Source: an uncultured Clostridia bacterium
GTDB taxonomy: Bacteria > Bacillota > Clostridia > UBA1381
DNA length: 64,000 nt
Direction of reading: 5' to 3'
NCBI GenBank assembly: GCA_934489015.1
Contig: CAKSSN010000008.1
Coordinates: 43,900-107,899, forward strand
The notes under the pieces were generated by a model. The model did no database searches, was not told where the DNA came from, and saw only the letters and a list, made by a program, of their open reading frames with translations. Of the stretch, positions 51,973-61,378 are shown piece by piece. Within the stretch, counting starts at the first letter, position 1. Every line of letters starts with the position of its first letter. Made by a program: the position numbers and the translations under genes.

Positions 51973-52458
51973 ATGGTTAATGGAAATCTGGCATATAAAA
52001 AGCAAACTGTTACCAAACCGATAAGACCCAAAAGAACAGATATAAACAAAGAAAAGGATAATACTGAAATGATACGCAAGAGGGTTACGTTTCTGAGAAT
52101 TCTTTATATCGGTGTAATTGCAGCTTCGGCAGCCTTTATGATTTCAAAATTTGTTTCGGTAAACGAAACGGCGTCACAGATAAAGTCGCTTAACAAGGAG
52201 CTGTCGCAGATCCGCTCTTACACCAGTCAGAAAATATTTGAAATGGAGCGTAAGGTTGATTTGAGCGAGGTTGAGGAAATTGCGTCAACAAAGCTCGGTA
52301 TGCAGCGGCCGGAGGGCTATCAGACGATTTATGTCGATGTTCCTCAGGAGGACAAAACAGAAGTGACCGCTGGAGAGGTTGAGGGAGCAAAAAACAGCAT
52401 AAAGTCGCTTTGGGGCGGATTAAAGAAGAATATTATAGAATTTTTCAGCATAAAATAA
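51973..52458 (+). CDS. ftsL: FtsL-like cell division protein
   Basis: A 161-residue bitopic protein. A basic cytosolic N-terminus of about 45 residues is followed by one helix (LRILYIGVIAASAAFMIS region) and a coiled coil (TASQIKSLNKELSQIRSYTS). VEEIASTKLGMQRPEGYQTI then ends the FtsL-type signature, after which comes a 40-residue tail. It should pair with DivIC (8717) and FtsQ/DivIB to activate septal synthesis. Position between rsmH and the PBP gene is the classical ftsL position. Sequence identity in this family is low, so the call leans on topology and place. Confidence 0.85.
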   Translation: MVNGNLAYKKQTVTKPIRPKRTDINKEKDNTEMIRKRVTFLRILYIGVIAASAAFMISKFVSVNETASQIKSLNKELSQIRSYTSQKIFEMERKVDLSEVEEIASTKLGMQRPEGYQTIYVDVPQEDKTEVTAGEVEGAKNSIKSLWGGLKKNIIEFFSIK

Positions 52459-52527
52459 CTAAATGAATACCGCTGATCGCGCGGTAAATAATGCTTTGTA
52501 ATCAGCTATAAAAATACATATTAAGAG

Positions 52528-54921
52528 GTGTTTGAAATTTTACCGCTTACTTTAATTAAAAAACGAGCAAGACTGATGTTTTCGGTAATTGTCATTGCCT
52601 TGCTGCTGCTTACGCTCAGAGTTGCGTACTGGCAGATTGTTCGCGGAGAGGATATGAAGAGCGCTGTTGAACGTCAGCAGACGGGCGCAACAAACGTTAT
52701 CGCTTCAAGAGGCACTATTTATGACAGAAACGGGAAGGCTCTTGCTGAAAGCGCAACGGTAAATACGCTTATATGCAATCCTCAGGATATAGACAAAAAA
52801 ACTCCGGAGGGCGAAGACGAGCATAAGGAAGCGAAGCAAATTGCAGATAAGCTGTCGGTTGTGCTTAATATGGATTATGAAAAAATTTATAATCTGCTTA
52901 CAAAATCAAACAGATACCAGGTTATCAAAAAAAGACTGACGGTTGAGGAAACCGAGCAGATTAAAAACCTGAAAAATAAAGATATAGACGAGGATACGGC
53001 TAAGCTTTTTAAGCCTATTACCTTTGAGGAGGACTCGAAGAGATACTATTCCTATAACGTTGCTCCCCACATTCTCGGCTTCACCGGATATGACAATAAC
53101 GGTATGCAGGGAATTGAGCTGACATTCGACAACGAGCTTTCCGGAAAAACCGGCAATGTTTTTACGGCTCAGACGGCGAGCGGTCAGACTCTTGAAAAGC
53201 AGCAGTATGAAGCGTATGAAAGCGCTTCAAAGGGCGCGGACGTTATGCTGACGATTGACGAAACAATTCAGCATTATCTTGAAAAACATCTTGAAACGGC
53301 AGTTAAGGAATGTGAGCTTAAAGAGGGCGCGGCAGGTATTGTAATGAACCCGAAAACCGGTGAAATTCTTGCTATGGCAACAAAGCCGGATTTTGACGCA
53401 AACGAGCCCTACAACGTTTCGCAGTTTGAGAAAAACAGCGTTATGTTTGAATATCACTCGGATATTTTAGACAGAGATATGACTCCGGCAGACCAGAAAA
53501 AGCTTTTCGGAAGCAGCGATACGTCTTCAAAGAAGTCTTCCGACGAAGAAAAATCCGATCTCGGCGACAGCGTTGACATTGCGCTTATGACGGACGAGGA
53601 AAAGAAAAAGCTTACAGACGAGCGCCAGGCGGCAATGCGTAACAAAATGTGGCGAAACAAGGCAATATCGGACGCATACGAGCCGGGCTCAACATTTAAA
53701 ATAATAACGGCAGCGGCTGCACTTGAGGAGGGCGTTGTAAATCTCGATACGCCGTTCGTATGCGGCGGCTCAAAGCATATCGGTGCGCATGATATTCACT
53801 GTCACGTTACATCGGGACACGGCGCACAAACGTTCTTTGAGGGCGTTAAGCATTCGTGCAACGTTGTTTTCATGGAAACGGGACTTAAGCTCGGCTCCGA
53901 TAAATTTCAGGAATATTTTGGTGCTTTCGGACTTACAAGAAGAACAAATATAGAGCTTATCGGAGAATCAAAAAGTATTTTCTACAATAAAACAAAGCTC
54001 AGCGACTCGGATATTGCAACAAGCTCATTCGGTCAGGGCTTTAACGTAACTCCTATACAGATGGTTACGGCAATTTCCGCAGCAATAAACGGCGGGAACC
54101 TTTTAAAGCCGCAAATCGTTAAAGAAATAAGAAACGACAGCGGAATAATAAAAAGCTATCAGACAGAGGTTGTAAACAAGGTTATTTCTGAGGAAACCTC
54201 TAAAACAATGAGAGAAATTCTCGAACAGGTTGTATGCGCTCCCGACGGTACGGGTAAAAACGCATATATAAGCGGCTACAGAATAGGCGGTAAAACGGGT
54301 ACATCACAAAAGGGTGACAGAAGCGGAACAAAGCGTATAGCTTCATTCGTCGGCTTTGCTCCGGCAGACGATCCGCAGATAGTCTGCCTTATAATGCTCG
54401 ACGAGCCGCAGACAGCAAACAAATTCGGCGGAACTATTGCAGCTCCCGTTGCGGGCGCCGTTATAGAGGATACGCTTGAATATCTCGGAGTTGAAAGGCA
54501 GTACGACAGCGACCAAAGCGCCAAAAAGGCAAGCGTTTCGGACGTTCGCGATATGGACATATCCGACGCTAAGGAAGACCTTGCAAATCTCGGATTTAAG
54601 GTTAAAATTTCGGGTAAAGGCGCAAAGGTTATAGATCAGCTTCCAAAGCCCGGTATTCAGCTCTCCAAGAACTCAATTGTTCTTTTATACACAGAGGAAA
54701 ACAGCGATGTTAAAACTGTTACGGTTCCTAATCTGACAGGGCTGAGCGTTTCCGACGCGCGCGATGTGCTTACTGGGCGCGGCCTTAACTTTGAAACAAT
54801 CGGAGCCGGTCAAAATTCCGGCGGCGGTGCATACGCGGTTAAACAGAGCATAGAGCCCGGAACGGAGGTTCCGTCGGCTACGGTGGTCGGAGTTGAATTC
54901 AGACATTCTGCAAGTGATTAA
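52528..54921 (+). CDS. spoVD: PASTA-domain penicillin-binding protein, SpoVD/FtsI type
   Basis: A class B transpeptidase of about 797 residues that cross-links peptidoglycan at the septum or spore cortex. After one anchor helix comes the dimerisation domain. The catalytic motifs follow: EPGSTFKIITAAAAL (active Ser near 387), HSCNVVF near 441 and GGKTGTSQKG near 588. Two C-terminal PASTA domains (about 670-797; TVPNLTGLSVSDARDVL in the second) point to SpoVD. The start is uncertain. GTG at 52528 forms part of AGAGGTG, which itself looks like the ribosome site, and six bases later stands ATT (52537). Only this one PBP is in the cluster. Confidence 0.93.
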   Translation: MFEILPLTLIKKRARLMFSVIVIALLLLTLRVAYWQIVRGEDMKSAVERQQTGATNVIASRGTIYDRNGKALAESATVNTLICNPQDIDKKTPEGEDEHKEAKQIADKLSVVLNMDYEKIYNLLTKSNRYQVIKKRLTVEETEQIKNLKNKDIDEDTAKLFKPITFEEDSKRYYSYNVAPHILGFTGYDNNGMQGIELTFDNELSGKTGNVFTAQTASGQTLEKQQYEAYESASKGADVMLTIDETIQHYLEKHLETAVKECELKEGAAGIVMNPKTGEILAMATKPDFDANEPYNVSQFEKNSVMFEYHSDILDRDMTPADQKKLFGSSDTSSKKSSDEEKSDLGDSVDIALMTDEEKKKLTDERQAAMRNKMWRNKAISDAYEPGSTFKIITAAAALEEGVVNLDTPFVCGGSKHIGAHDIHCHVTSGHGAQTFFEGVKHSCNVVFMETGLKLGSDKFQEYFGAFGLTRRTNIELIGESKSIFYNKTKLSDSDIATSSFGQGFNVTPIQMVTAISAAINGGNLLKPQIVKEIRNDSGIIKSYQTEVVNKVISEETSKTMREILEQVVCAPDGTGKNAYISGYRIGGKTGTSQKGDRSGTKRIASFVGFAPADDPQIVCLIMLDEPQTANKFGGTIAAPVAGAVIEDTLEYLGVERQYDSDQSAKKASVSDVRDMDISDAKEDLANLGFKVKISGKGAKVIDQLPKPGIQLSKNSIVLLYTEENSDVKTVTVPNLTGLSVSDARDVLTGRGLNFETIGAGQNSGGGAYAVKQSIEPGTEVPSATVVGVEFRHSASD

Positions 54922-54939
54922 AAAAAGGGGAAAGAAAAA

Positions 54940-56385
54940 ATGTTAGCGAGCAAGCTTCTTAAAGAAAACTGGAAAGATAAAGCTGAGGATATTGAAATAA
55001 GCGGAATTGCTTATGATTCGCGCGAGGTTAAGCCGGGCTATGCATTTGTTTGCATAAAGGGCTTTGAAACGGACGGTCATAAGTATGTGCAAAAAGCTAT
55101 TGAAAACGGAGCGGCGCTTATAGTTGCCGAAGATGAGCTTGAGTGCAGTGCTCCCGTGTGCTATGTAAAAAACACAAGAGATACTCTTGCCGATATGGCG
55201 TGCGCTTTTTATTCAAATCCTTCGGAAAAATTTCATCTTGTCGGAGTTACCGGAACAAACGGCAAGACAACCGTAACCTACCTTGTAAAAAGCATTCTTG
55301 AACAGGCAGGTCACAGCGTAGGTATAATAGGTACAAACCAAAATATAATAGGCGATAAGGTGCTGCTTACAAAAAGCACCACGCCGACAACTCCGAACTC
55401 ACTTGAGCTGCAGCATATTTTCTGCGAAATGGAGCAAAGCGGTGCAGACTATGTTGTTATGGAGGTTTCAAGCCACGCGCTTGAGCTCAGCAGAGTAAGA
55501 GGCTGCCGCTTTGATGTAGGCGTGTTTACAAATTTAACGCGCGACCATCTCGATTTTCATCATACAATGAAAAACTATATGCTTGCAAAGGCAAAGCTGT
55601 TTGACCTCAGCGCCTGCGGTGCGATAAACATTGACGATGAGTACGGCAAAAAAATATACGAAATGCACAGTGATAAAAATATTATCACCTATGCTATAAG
55701 CAACAGTGAAGCGGACGTTGTCGCAAAGGATATAAAAATAACTCCGCGCGGAGTAAATTTCAATGCTGTTTACAAGGGCGAGGAATACGCTATGTTCCTT
55801 TGTATTCCCGGAACGTTCAGCGTTTACAATGCGCTCAGCGCAATATGCGCCTGCATTCAGCTTGGCATTGATATGGAATGTATATCAAACGGCTTAAGAG
55901 CGGCGGTAGGCGTTCTCGGCAGAGTTGAGGTCGTTCCGACCGACACGGACTACACCGTAATAATCGACTATGCGCATACACCGGACGGACTTGAAAACAT
56001 CATCCGTGCAATGAAGGGCTTTGCAAAGGGCAGAGTTATAACCCTTTTCGGCTGCGGCGGCGACAGAGATAACACAAAGCGCGCAATAATGGGCGAAATA
56101 TCCGGAAAGCTTTCCGATTTTTCGATTATCACATCGGATAATCCAAGATGTGAGGATCCTCTCAAAATTATAGAGATGATTGAAGAAGGCATTAAGAAAA
56201 CAGACGGCGAATACGTCGTAATCCCCGACAGGCGCAAGGCTATTGCATACGCTCTCGATAACGCAAAAGCAGATGACGTTGTTATTCTTGCCGGCAAGGG
56301 ACAGGAAACCTATCAGATAATAGGAAAAGAAAAATTTGATTTTGACGAAAGAGTTGAGGTTTTCAAGCATCTCAATTCAAAATAG
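54940..56385 (+). CDS. murE: UDP-MurNAc-tripeptide synthetase MurE (meso-DAP type)
   Basis: A 481-residue Mur ligase that adds the third residue of the stem peptide. The ATP loop is GVTGTNGKTTVTYLVKSIL near residue 107, the central region has VMEVSSHALELSRVRG, and the specificity motif near 399 is SDNPRCEDPLKI. The DNPR motif is known to select meso-diaminopimelate rather than lysine, so the wall is probably A1-gamma type. The gene follows spoVD by 18 bases. A hairpin lies in the gap before murF. Confidence 0.97.
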   Translation: MLASKLLKENWKDKAEDIEISGIAYDSREVKPGYAFVCIKGFETDGHKYVQKAIENGAALIVAEDELECSAPVCYVKNTRDTLADMACAFYSNPSEKFHLVGVTGTNGKTTVTYLVKSILEQAGHSVGIIGTNQNIIGDKVLLTKSTTPTTPNSLELQHIFCEMEQSGADYVVMEVSSHALELSRVRGCRFDVGVFTNLTRDHLDFHHTMKNYMLAKAKLFDLSACGAINIDDEYGKKIYEMHSDKNIITYAISNSEADVVAKDIKITPRGVNFNAVYKGEEYAMFLCIPGTFSVYNALSAICACIQLGIDMECISNGLRAAVGVLGRVEVVPTDTDYTVIIDYAHTPDGLENIIRAMKGFAKGRVITLFGCGGDRDNTKRAIMGEISGKLSDFSIITSDNPRCEDPLKIIEMIEEGIKKTDGEYVVIPDRRKAIAYALDNAKADDVVILAGKGQETYQIIGKEKFDFDERVEVFKHLNSK

Positions 56386-56397
56386 ACCATATCAGGT

Positions 56398-56421
56398 GCC
56401 GCAGGCTAAAAGGCCTGCGGC
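56398..56421 (+). other. Hairpin between murE and murF
   Basis: GCCGCAGGC and GCCTGCGGC form a perfect nine-pair stem around TAAAAG. The T stretch nearby is distant and broken, so it may attenuate or stabilise the message rather than terminate. It lies about 35 bases before the murF start. Confidence 0.5.
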
Positions 56422-56457
56422 GCTGCAAATAATTTTTGAAAGGGTGTAAACAATTCC

Positions 56458-57801
56458 TTGCAAAATTTAAGCATAAAAGAAATTTTATCCGCAACGGGCG
56501 GAAAGCTCATTTGCGGCGATGAAAACAAAATTATAACCGATATATCAACCGACAGCCGCAGACTGTCGGATAATACTCTTTTTATACCTATAAAAGGCGA
56601 AAGATTTGACGGCCATGATTTTCTCGGCGCATCAAAAAGCTGTATAAGCGAAAAAGTGCCGGACGACTGCACCGGCAAAAATATTGTGCTTGTTGACGAT
56701 ACTGTTGCAGCATTCGGAAAAATTGCGAAATACTACAAGCAAAAATACAATATTCCGACCGTTTCGGTTGTCGGAAGCGTCGGAAAAACAACGACAAGAG
56801 ATATGATTGCCGCGGTACTCGGCGAAAAATTCAACACTCTTAAAACCGAAAAAAACTATAACAATAATATCGGCGTTCCGATTATGGTAACGAAAATAGA
56901 AAAGCAGCATGAGGCGGCAGTTCTTGAAATGGGCATGAGCGCGCTCGGCGAAATTGAATACCTCGCGGATATTGTGCGCCCCGATACACTTGTTATGACA
57001 AACATAGGAATGAGCCATATTGAAAATCTCGGCTCTCAGGAAAATATATTTAAAGCAAAAATGGAAGCGACCGAATTTCTGGGCGCTGAAAACACGGTTA
57101 TTGCAAACGGTGACGACAAATTTTTAAAAACCGTCGGAAAATACGGTACATATAAAACCATGTTTTTCGCTGTAGAAAACAAAGACGCGGATGTACGTGC
57201 GGAAAACATAAAGGATCTGGGTCTTGACGGTAGCGAATTTGACATCTTCTTTGACGGCAAGCGTCAAAAAATCAGACTTCTTATTCCCGGTATTCACAAT
57301 GTTTATAACGCACTTGCGGCATTTTCTGTCGGACTTTTATATAAAATAGCTCCCGAAAAAGCAGCAAACGGTCTTTTAAACGCGGAATTTACCGGTATGC
57401 GCATGGAAATATCGGAGCATAACGGCATAAAAATTATAAACGACTGCTACAACGCAGCTCCAAGCTCCGTTAAAGCGGCTCTTGAAGTTTTGGGCGCAGA
57501 AAAAAACAGACGACGCGTTGCCGTTCTCGGCGATATGTTTGAAATGGGCGATTTTGCAAAGGCGGCGCATGAGGAAATCGGAGCATATGCGGCGGATTTT
57601 GCTGACGTTCTCGTTTGTGTCGGAGAAAACTCGGCATATACGGCCAAAAAGGCAAAGAACATAAAAGAGGTTTACACCTTTGCGGACACAAAAAACGCCT
57701 GCGGCGAGATTTGCAATATTGTCAAAAAAACGGACATGGTTTTGCTTAAAGCGTCAAGGGGTATGCATTTTGAAGAAATTTTCAAAACGCTTTGCCGATA
57801 A
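56458..57801 (+). CDS. murF: UDP-MurNAc-pentapeptide synthetase MurF
   Basis: A 447-residue Mur ligase that adds D-Ala-D-Ala. It shows DISTDSRRLSDNTLFIPIKG near residue 30, the ATP loop VVGSVGKTTTRDMIAAVLG near 105, KTEKNYNNNIGVPIM, AVLEMGMSALGEIEYLADI and IINDCYNAAPSSVKAALEVL. The start is TTG at 56458 with AAAGGGTG about 11 bases upstream. No ATG is available near the homologous N-terminus. mraY follows after 29 bases. Confidence 0.96.
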   Translation: MQNLSIKEILSATGGKLICGDENKIITDISTDSRRLSDNTLFIPIKGERFDGHDFLGASKSCISEKVPDDCTGKNIVLVDDTVAAFGKIAKYYKQKYNIPTVSVVGSVGKTTTRDMIAAVLGEKFNTLKTEKNYNNNIGVPIMVTKIEKQHEAAVLEMGMSALGEIEYLADIVRPDTLVMTNIGMSHIENLGSQENIFKAKMEATEFLGAENTVIANGDDKFLKTVGKYGTYKTMFFAVENKDADVRAENIKDLGLDGSEFDIFFDGKRQKIRLLIPGIHNVYNALAAFSVGLLYKIAPEKAANGLLNAEFTGMRMEISEHNGIKIINDCYNAAPSSVKAALEVLGAEKNRRRVAVLGDMFEMGDFAKAAHEEIGAYAADFADVLVCVGENSAYTAKKAKNIKEVYTFADTKNACGEICNIVKKTDMVLLKASRGMHFEEIFKTLCR

Positions 57802-57830
57802 AATTTTTACGAAGGGAAAGAGTTTAATTT

Positions 57831-58826
57831 ATGCAGGAAATTTTAATGGCGGGCTTGCTTCCGCTTTTGTGCGCTTTTGCGGTTACGGCTCTTATAGGGC
57901 CGTCATTTATTCCGTGGCTTCACAAGCTGAAATTCGGTCAGGAAATACGTGAAGAAGGTCCTAAATGGCATCAGAAAAAATCGGGAACGCCGACTATGGG
58001 CGGAATTATGTTTGCTCTTGGAATTACGGCGGCGGTAGGCGTTGCGGCGCTTATATCGGCTCTTTCGAGCGGCATGACGGGCGGCACGAAAAAAGCTCTG
58101 CTTTTGCTTGCCACATCGGTATGCTTCGGCGCTGTAGGATTTATAGACGATTTTATAAAAGTTGTTAAAAAAAGAAATCTCGGACTGCGTGCGCTCCCGA
58201 AATTTCTTCTGCAAATGCTTTTTGCGGCGGTTTACCTGCTCGTTCTTGAGCTTCTCGGTGAGCTCAAATGTGAGGTCAACGTTCCGTTTACGTCATTTGT
58301 AATTAATATGCCGGTCTGGATTTATGTCATTTTTGCGCTCGTTGTTGTTACGGGCACGGTTAATGCGGTAAATCTGACAGACGGCCTTGACGGTCTTGCA
58401 AGCAGCGTAACTGCCGTTGTCGCACTGTTTTTTGCTCTTTGCGGCTTTGCAAAAGGCGACGAGGGCGTATTTACCTTCGGAGTTGCCGTTGTCGGCGGAC
58501 TTCTCGGATTTTTGATTTATAACAAATATCCCGCAAAGGTGTTTATGGGCGATACGGGCTCACTGTTTCTCGGCGGCGCAATTGTTTCAATGGCAATAGC
58601 TCTGCAAATGCACCTGTTTTTGATTATAGCGGGATTTATATATTTTGCCGAAGCGCTGTCGGTTATTTTGCAGGTTGCCTCATTTAAGCTGACAGGAAAA
58701 AGGATTTTTAAAATGAGTCCTATTCATCATCATTTTGAAATGTGCGGCTGGAGCGAGAAAAAAATTGTTGCGGTGTTTACGGCGGTAACGATTGTGCTTT
58801 GCATTATTGCCCGTTTCGGAATATAA
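57831..58826 (+). CDS. mraY: Phospho-N-acetylmuramoyl-pentapeptide transferase MraY
   Basis: A 331-residue integral membrane enzyme that makes lipid I from UDP-MurNAc-pentapeptide and undecaprenyl phosphate. About ten helices are present. Family motifs are KWHQKKSGTPTMGGIMF near residue 45, FIDDFIKVVKKRNLGL with the paired Asp, VNLTDGLDGLASS, KVFMGDTGSLFLGGAI and FKMSPIHHHFEMCGWSE. Everything expected is intact. In most dcw clusters murD follows directly, but here ftsW comes next. Confidence 0.97.
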   Translation: MQEILMAGLLPLLCAFAVTALIGPSFIPWLHKLKFGQEIREEGPKWHQKKSGTPTMGGIMFALGITAAVGVAALISALSSGMTGGTKKALLLLATSVCFGAVGFIDDFIKVVKKRNLGLRALPKFLLQMLFAAVYLLVLELLGELKCEVNVPFTSFVINMPVWIYVIFALVVVTGTVNAVNLTDGLDGLASSVTAVVALFFALCGFAKGDEGVFTFGVAVVGGLLGFLIYNKYPAKVFMGDTGSLFLGGAIVSMAIALQMHLFLIIAGFIYFAEALSVILQVASFKLTGKRIFKMSPIHHHFEMCGWSEKKIVAVFTAVTIVLCIIARFGI

Positions 58827-58860
58827 TTTTAAATAATATGTTTGGGAAGTGAGAAAGACA

Positions 58861-60021
58861 ATGAGAGAAATTGCAAAAAAGCGCGCCGCAAAGCCGAATG
58901 TGTCCGGCTCTGCCGTTAAAAGCAGCATAGATTACACATTTTTATTTTTGATCATGCTTATCCTTTCAATAGGTCTTGTTATGCTTCTTTCCGCGTCCGC
59001 ACCCGCAGGCGCAAGTAAATTCGGGGATTCATATCACTTTTTTACAAGACAGATGATATTTGTTATTCCGGGACTTATAGGAATGGTTATAGTATCTAAA
59101 ATAGATTATCACGTATACAAAAAATATGCCGGAATGTTTTTCGGCGTGTGTACCGTGCTGCTTATTCTCGTTGCAATTCCGGGAATAGGCCAGGAGCATA
59201 ACGGCTCGCGCAGATGGATTCAGCTGCCGGGCTTTCAGTTTCAGCCGTCCGAATTTATGAAGCTTGCAATTTCGCTGATGTTTGCAAACATGATAGCAAG
59301 CGGGAAATACAACGTTTCCAAGCTAAACGGCTGTATTTCGTTCGGTATACTTTTATTTATCGTTATTGTTCTTATGGTTCTTGAGCCGCACGTAAGCGGA
59401 CTTTTGATAATGCTCGGAATAGGCATTTGGATAATGGTTTCCGCCGGCACGCCGATATGGCCGTTTGCCGGAGCGGGAGTTATTCTCGGCTCACTCGGAA
59501 CTGTCCTCATTATGCTTTTTGACGCTAACAGATGGTCAAGAATTCTGGCGTTTTTAAATCCGTTCAGCGATACGCGTGACTCCGGTTATCAGATTGTTCA
59601 GGCCCTTTATGCAATGGGCTCCGGCGGTCTTTTCGGGCGCGGCATAGGTCAGTCGGTTCAGAAATACTCCTATCTTCCGGAGCCGTACAACGACTTTATT
59701 TTTTCAATCGCCTGTGAAGAACTCGGTCTTTTCGGAGCTGCAGTTATAATAATACTTTTCGCATCGCTTATCCTGCGCGGTTTCCGCATTGCGCTCGGCG
59801 CTCCCGACACGTTCGGAACGCTGCTTGCAACGGGAATAATGGCGCAGATTGCAATTCAGACAACGCTTAATATTGCCGTTACAACCTCAACCGTTCCGAA
59901 TACCGGCGTATCACTGCCGTTTTTCAGCTACGGAGGTACGGCTATTCTTATTTTGCTTATTGAAATGGGAATTTTGCTTAATATATCGCGCTACGGCGCA
60001 TCCGGTAATACCGGGCCGTAA
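58861..60021 (+). CDS. ftsW: Peptidoglycan glycosyltransferase FtsW
   Basis: A SEDS-family polymerase of about 386 residues working with a class B PBP, here probably the SpoVD-type enzyme. A basic N-terminus precedes ten predicted helices. Diagnostic segments are GSRRWIQLPGFQFQPSEFMK, SGYQIVQALYAMGSGGLFGR, SYLPEPYNDFIFSIACEELG and TGVSLPFFSYGGTAILILL. An in-frame GTG at 58849 is possible, but I use the ATG at 58861, which has GGGAAG upstream. FtsW and SpoVE cannot be told apart from sequence alone. murG follows after 45 bases. Confidence 0.94.
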   Translation: MREIAKKRAAKPNVSGSAVKSSIDYTFLFLIMLILSIGLVMLLSASAPAGASKFGDSYHFFTRQMIFVIPGLIGMVIVSKIDYHVYKKYAGMFFGVCTVLLILVAIPGIGQEHNGSRRWIQLPGFQFQPSEFMKLAISLMFANMIASGKYNVSKLNGCISFGILLFIVIVLMVLEPHVSGLLIMLGIGIWIMVSAGTPIWPFAGAGVILGSLGTVLIMLFDANRWSRILAFLNPFSDTRDSGYQIVQALYAMGSGGLFGRGIGQSVQKYSYLPEPYNDFIFSIACEELGLFGAAVIIILFASLILRGFRIALGAPDTFGTLLATGIMAQIAIQTTLNIAVTTSTVPNTGVSLPFFSYGGTAILILLIEMGILLNISRYGASGNTGP

Positions 60022-60066
60022 AATAGCGTTTAAAACGTAAATTTTCGGTGAAACGGAGGATTTTTT

Positions 60067-61188
60067 ATGAGGGTTATATTTGCAGGCGGAGGTACGGGCG
60101 GACATATTAATCCGGCACTTTCAATTGCCGGCTATGCCGCTATGGAGGATGAAAGCTTTGAAGCGCTTTTTATAGGCACAAAACGCGGCCTTGAAACAAA
60201 GCTCGTTCCGCGTGCCGGATATGATATTGAATACATAGACATACAGGGCTTTGACAGAAAGCATCTTCTTAAAAATTTTGCTGTTATGAAAAAGCTTCAC
60301 GACTCAAAAAAAAGATGCGAGGAGATAATACGCAGCTTTAAGCCCGACTGCGTTGTCTGCACGGGCGGATATGTAAGCGGCCCGGTATGCATGGCGGCCG
60401 CTAAGGCAGGCGTTCCGTCGCTTATCCATGAGCAGAATGTTTATCCGGGTCTTACGGTTTCAGCCGGCGAAAAATATGTTACCTACGCCGCGCTGAGCTT
60501 TGAGGAAACGATAAACCACATGAAGGATAAATCAAAATGCGTTGTTACGGGAAATCCCGTAAGGTGCGAAATAATTTCTGCCGACAGGGAAAAAGCAAGA
60601 GCGCAGCTCGGCATTTCTGAGGCCGAAAAATTTGTTTTGATTTTCGGCGGCAGTCTCGGCGCCGATAAGATAAATGAAGCTGTTATTGATATGCTCGGAA
60701 AAATATCGGAGGAAAAGCCTTTCAGGCTTCTTTTCGGAACAGGCGACAGAAATTATCAGAAAATATGCGATATAATAAAGGAACGCTCCGTAAACATCGG
60801 CGAAAATGTTGAAATAGTTCCTTATATTAATAACATGAGCGATGTTATGGCGGCAGCCGACCTTGTTGTGTGCCGTTCGGGTGCAATAACGGTGAGCGAG
60901 CTTGCGGTGCTTCAAAAGCCGTCAATTTTAATTCCGTCTCCGAACGTTGTTAGAAATCATCAGGAGCAAAACGCCAGAGAGGTTGAAGCAAAGGGCGGCG
61001 CGGTTGTTATCTGCGAAAGCGAGCTTTCATCAGACAAACTCTACAGCAAGATAAAAGAGCTCACGGAAGACGGCGAAAAGCTTTCTCAAATGAGCAGCAG
61101 CCTTAATGTTCTTAAAAAAACCGACGCCTCCGAGCAGATTTATAAGCTTATGAAGAAGATGGCGAAAATACCGCGTAGCATTAAATGA
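60067..61188 (+). CDS. murG: UDP-GlcNAc transferase MurG
   Basis: A 373-residue GT28 enzyme that converts lipid I to lipid II at the inner face of the membrane. It starts MRVIFAGGGTGGHINPALSI. VVCTGGYVSGPVCMAA, VTGNPVR, FGGSLGADKINEAV and ADLVVCRSGAITVSELAVLQ are also conserved, with PSPNVVRNHQEQNAREVEAK near the nucleotide site. GGAGG lies just before the ATG. It is the last gene of this cluster: murB, divIB and ftsZ do not follow. Confidence 0.97.
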   Translation: MRVIFAGGGTGGHINPALSIAGYAAMEDESFEALFIGTKRGLETKLVPRAGYDIEYIDIQGFDRKHLLKNFAVMKKLHDSKKRCEEIIRSFKPDCVVCTGGYVSGPVCMAAAKAGVPSLIHEQNVYPGLTVSAGEKYVTYAALSFEETINHMKDKSKCVVTGNPVRCEIISADREKARAQLGISEAEKFVLIFGGSLGADKINEAVIDMLGKISEEKPFRLLFGTGDRNYQKICDIIKERSVNIGENVEIVPYINNMSDVMAAADLVVCRSGAITVSELAVLQKPSILIPSPNVVRNHQEQNAREVEAKGGAVVICESELSSDKLYSKIKELTEDGEKLSQMSSSLNVLKKTDASEQIYKLMKKMAKIPRSIK

Positions 61189-61264
61189 TTGTGCATTATG
61201 TTCAAATTAATATGGTAAAATTAGTGTAATTTCAATAGGCTTTTACTTATAACCTGCTTAACTA

Positions 61265-61294
61265 TTGATAAACAGCACCAAAATGTGTTATAAT
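61265..61294 (+). promoter_or_regulatory. Promoter of the His-tail protein gene
   Basis: TTGATA (61265-61270), an 18-base spacer and TATAAT (61289-61294). The following leader of about 80 bases can fold through AAGCAA/TTGCTT arms, but I could not assign it to a known riboswitch class. Confidence 0.65.
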
Positions 61295-61378
61295 TAAACG
61301 AGGTGGAAAGCAAGCGGCTGTAAAAAGCGATATTTTGCTTACCTATGAAACGGAAAACCTGAAAGGAGCGCGGTTCGC

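Noticed and set aside
57376..57691. Several open frames opposite murF
   Set aside because: They are shadows of a well-supported gene with full Mur ligase motifs and have no ribosome sites.
61295..61378. Riboswitch before the His-tail protein
   Set aside because: The leader can fold, but I could not find the conserved bases of any metal or nucleotide riboswitch class.
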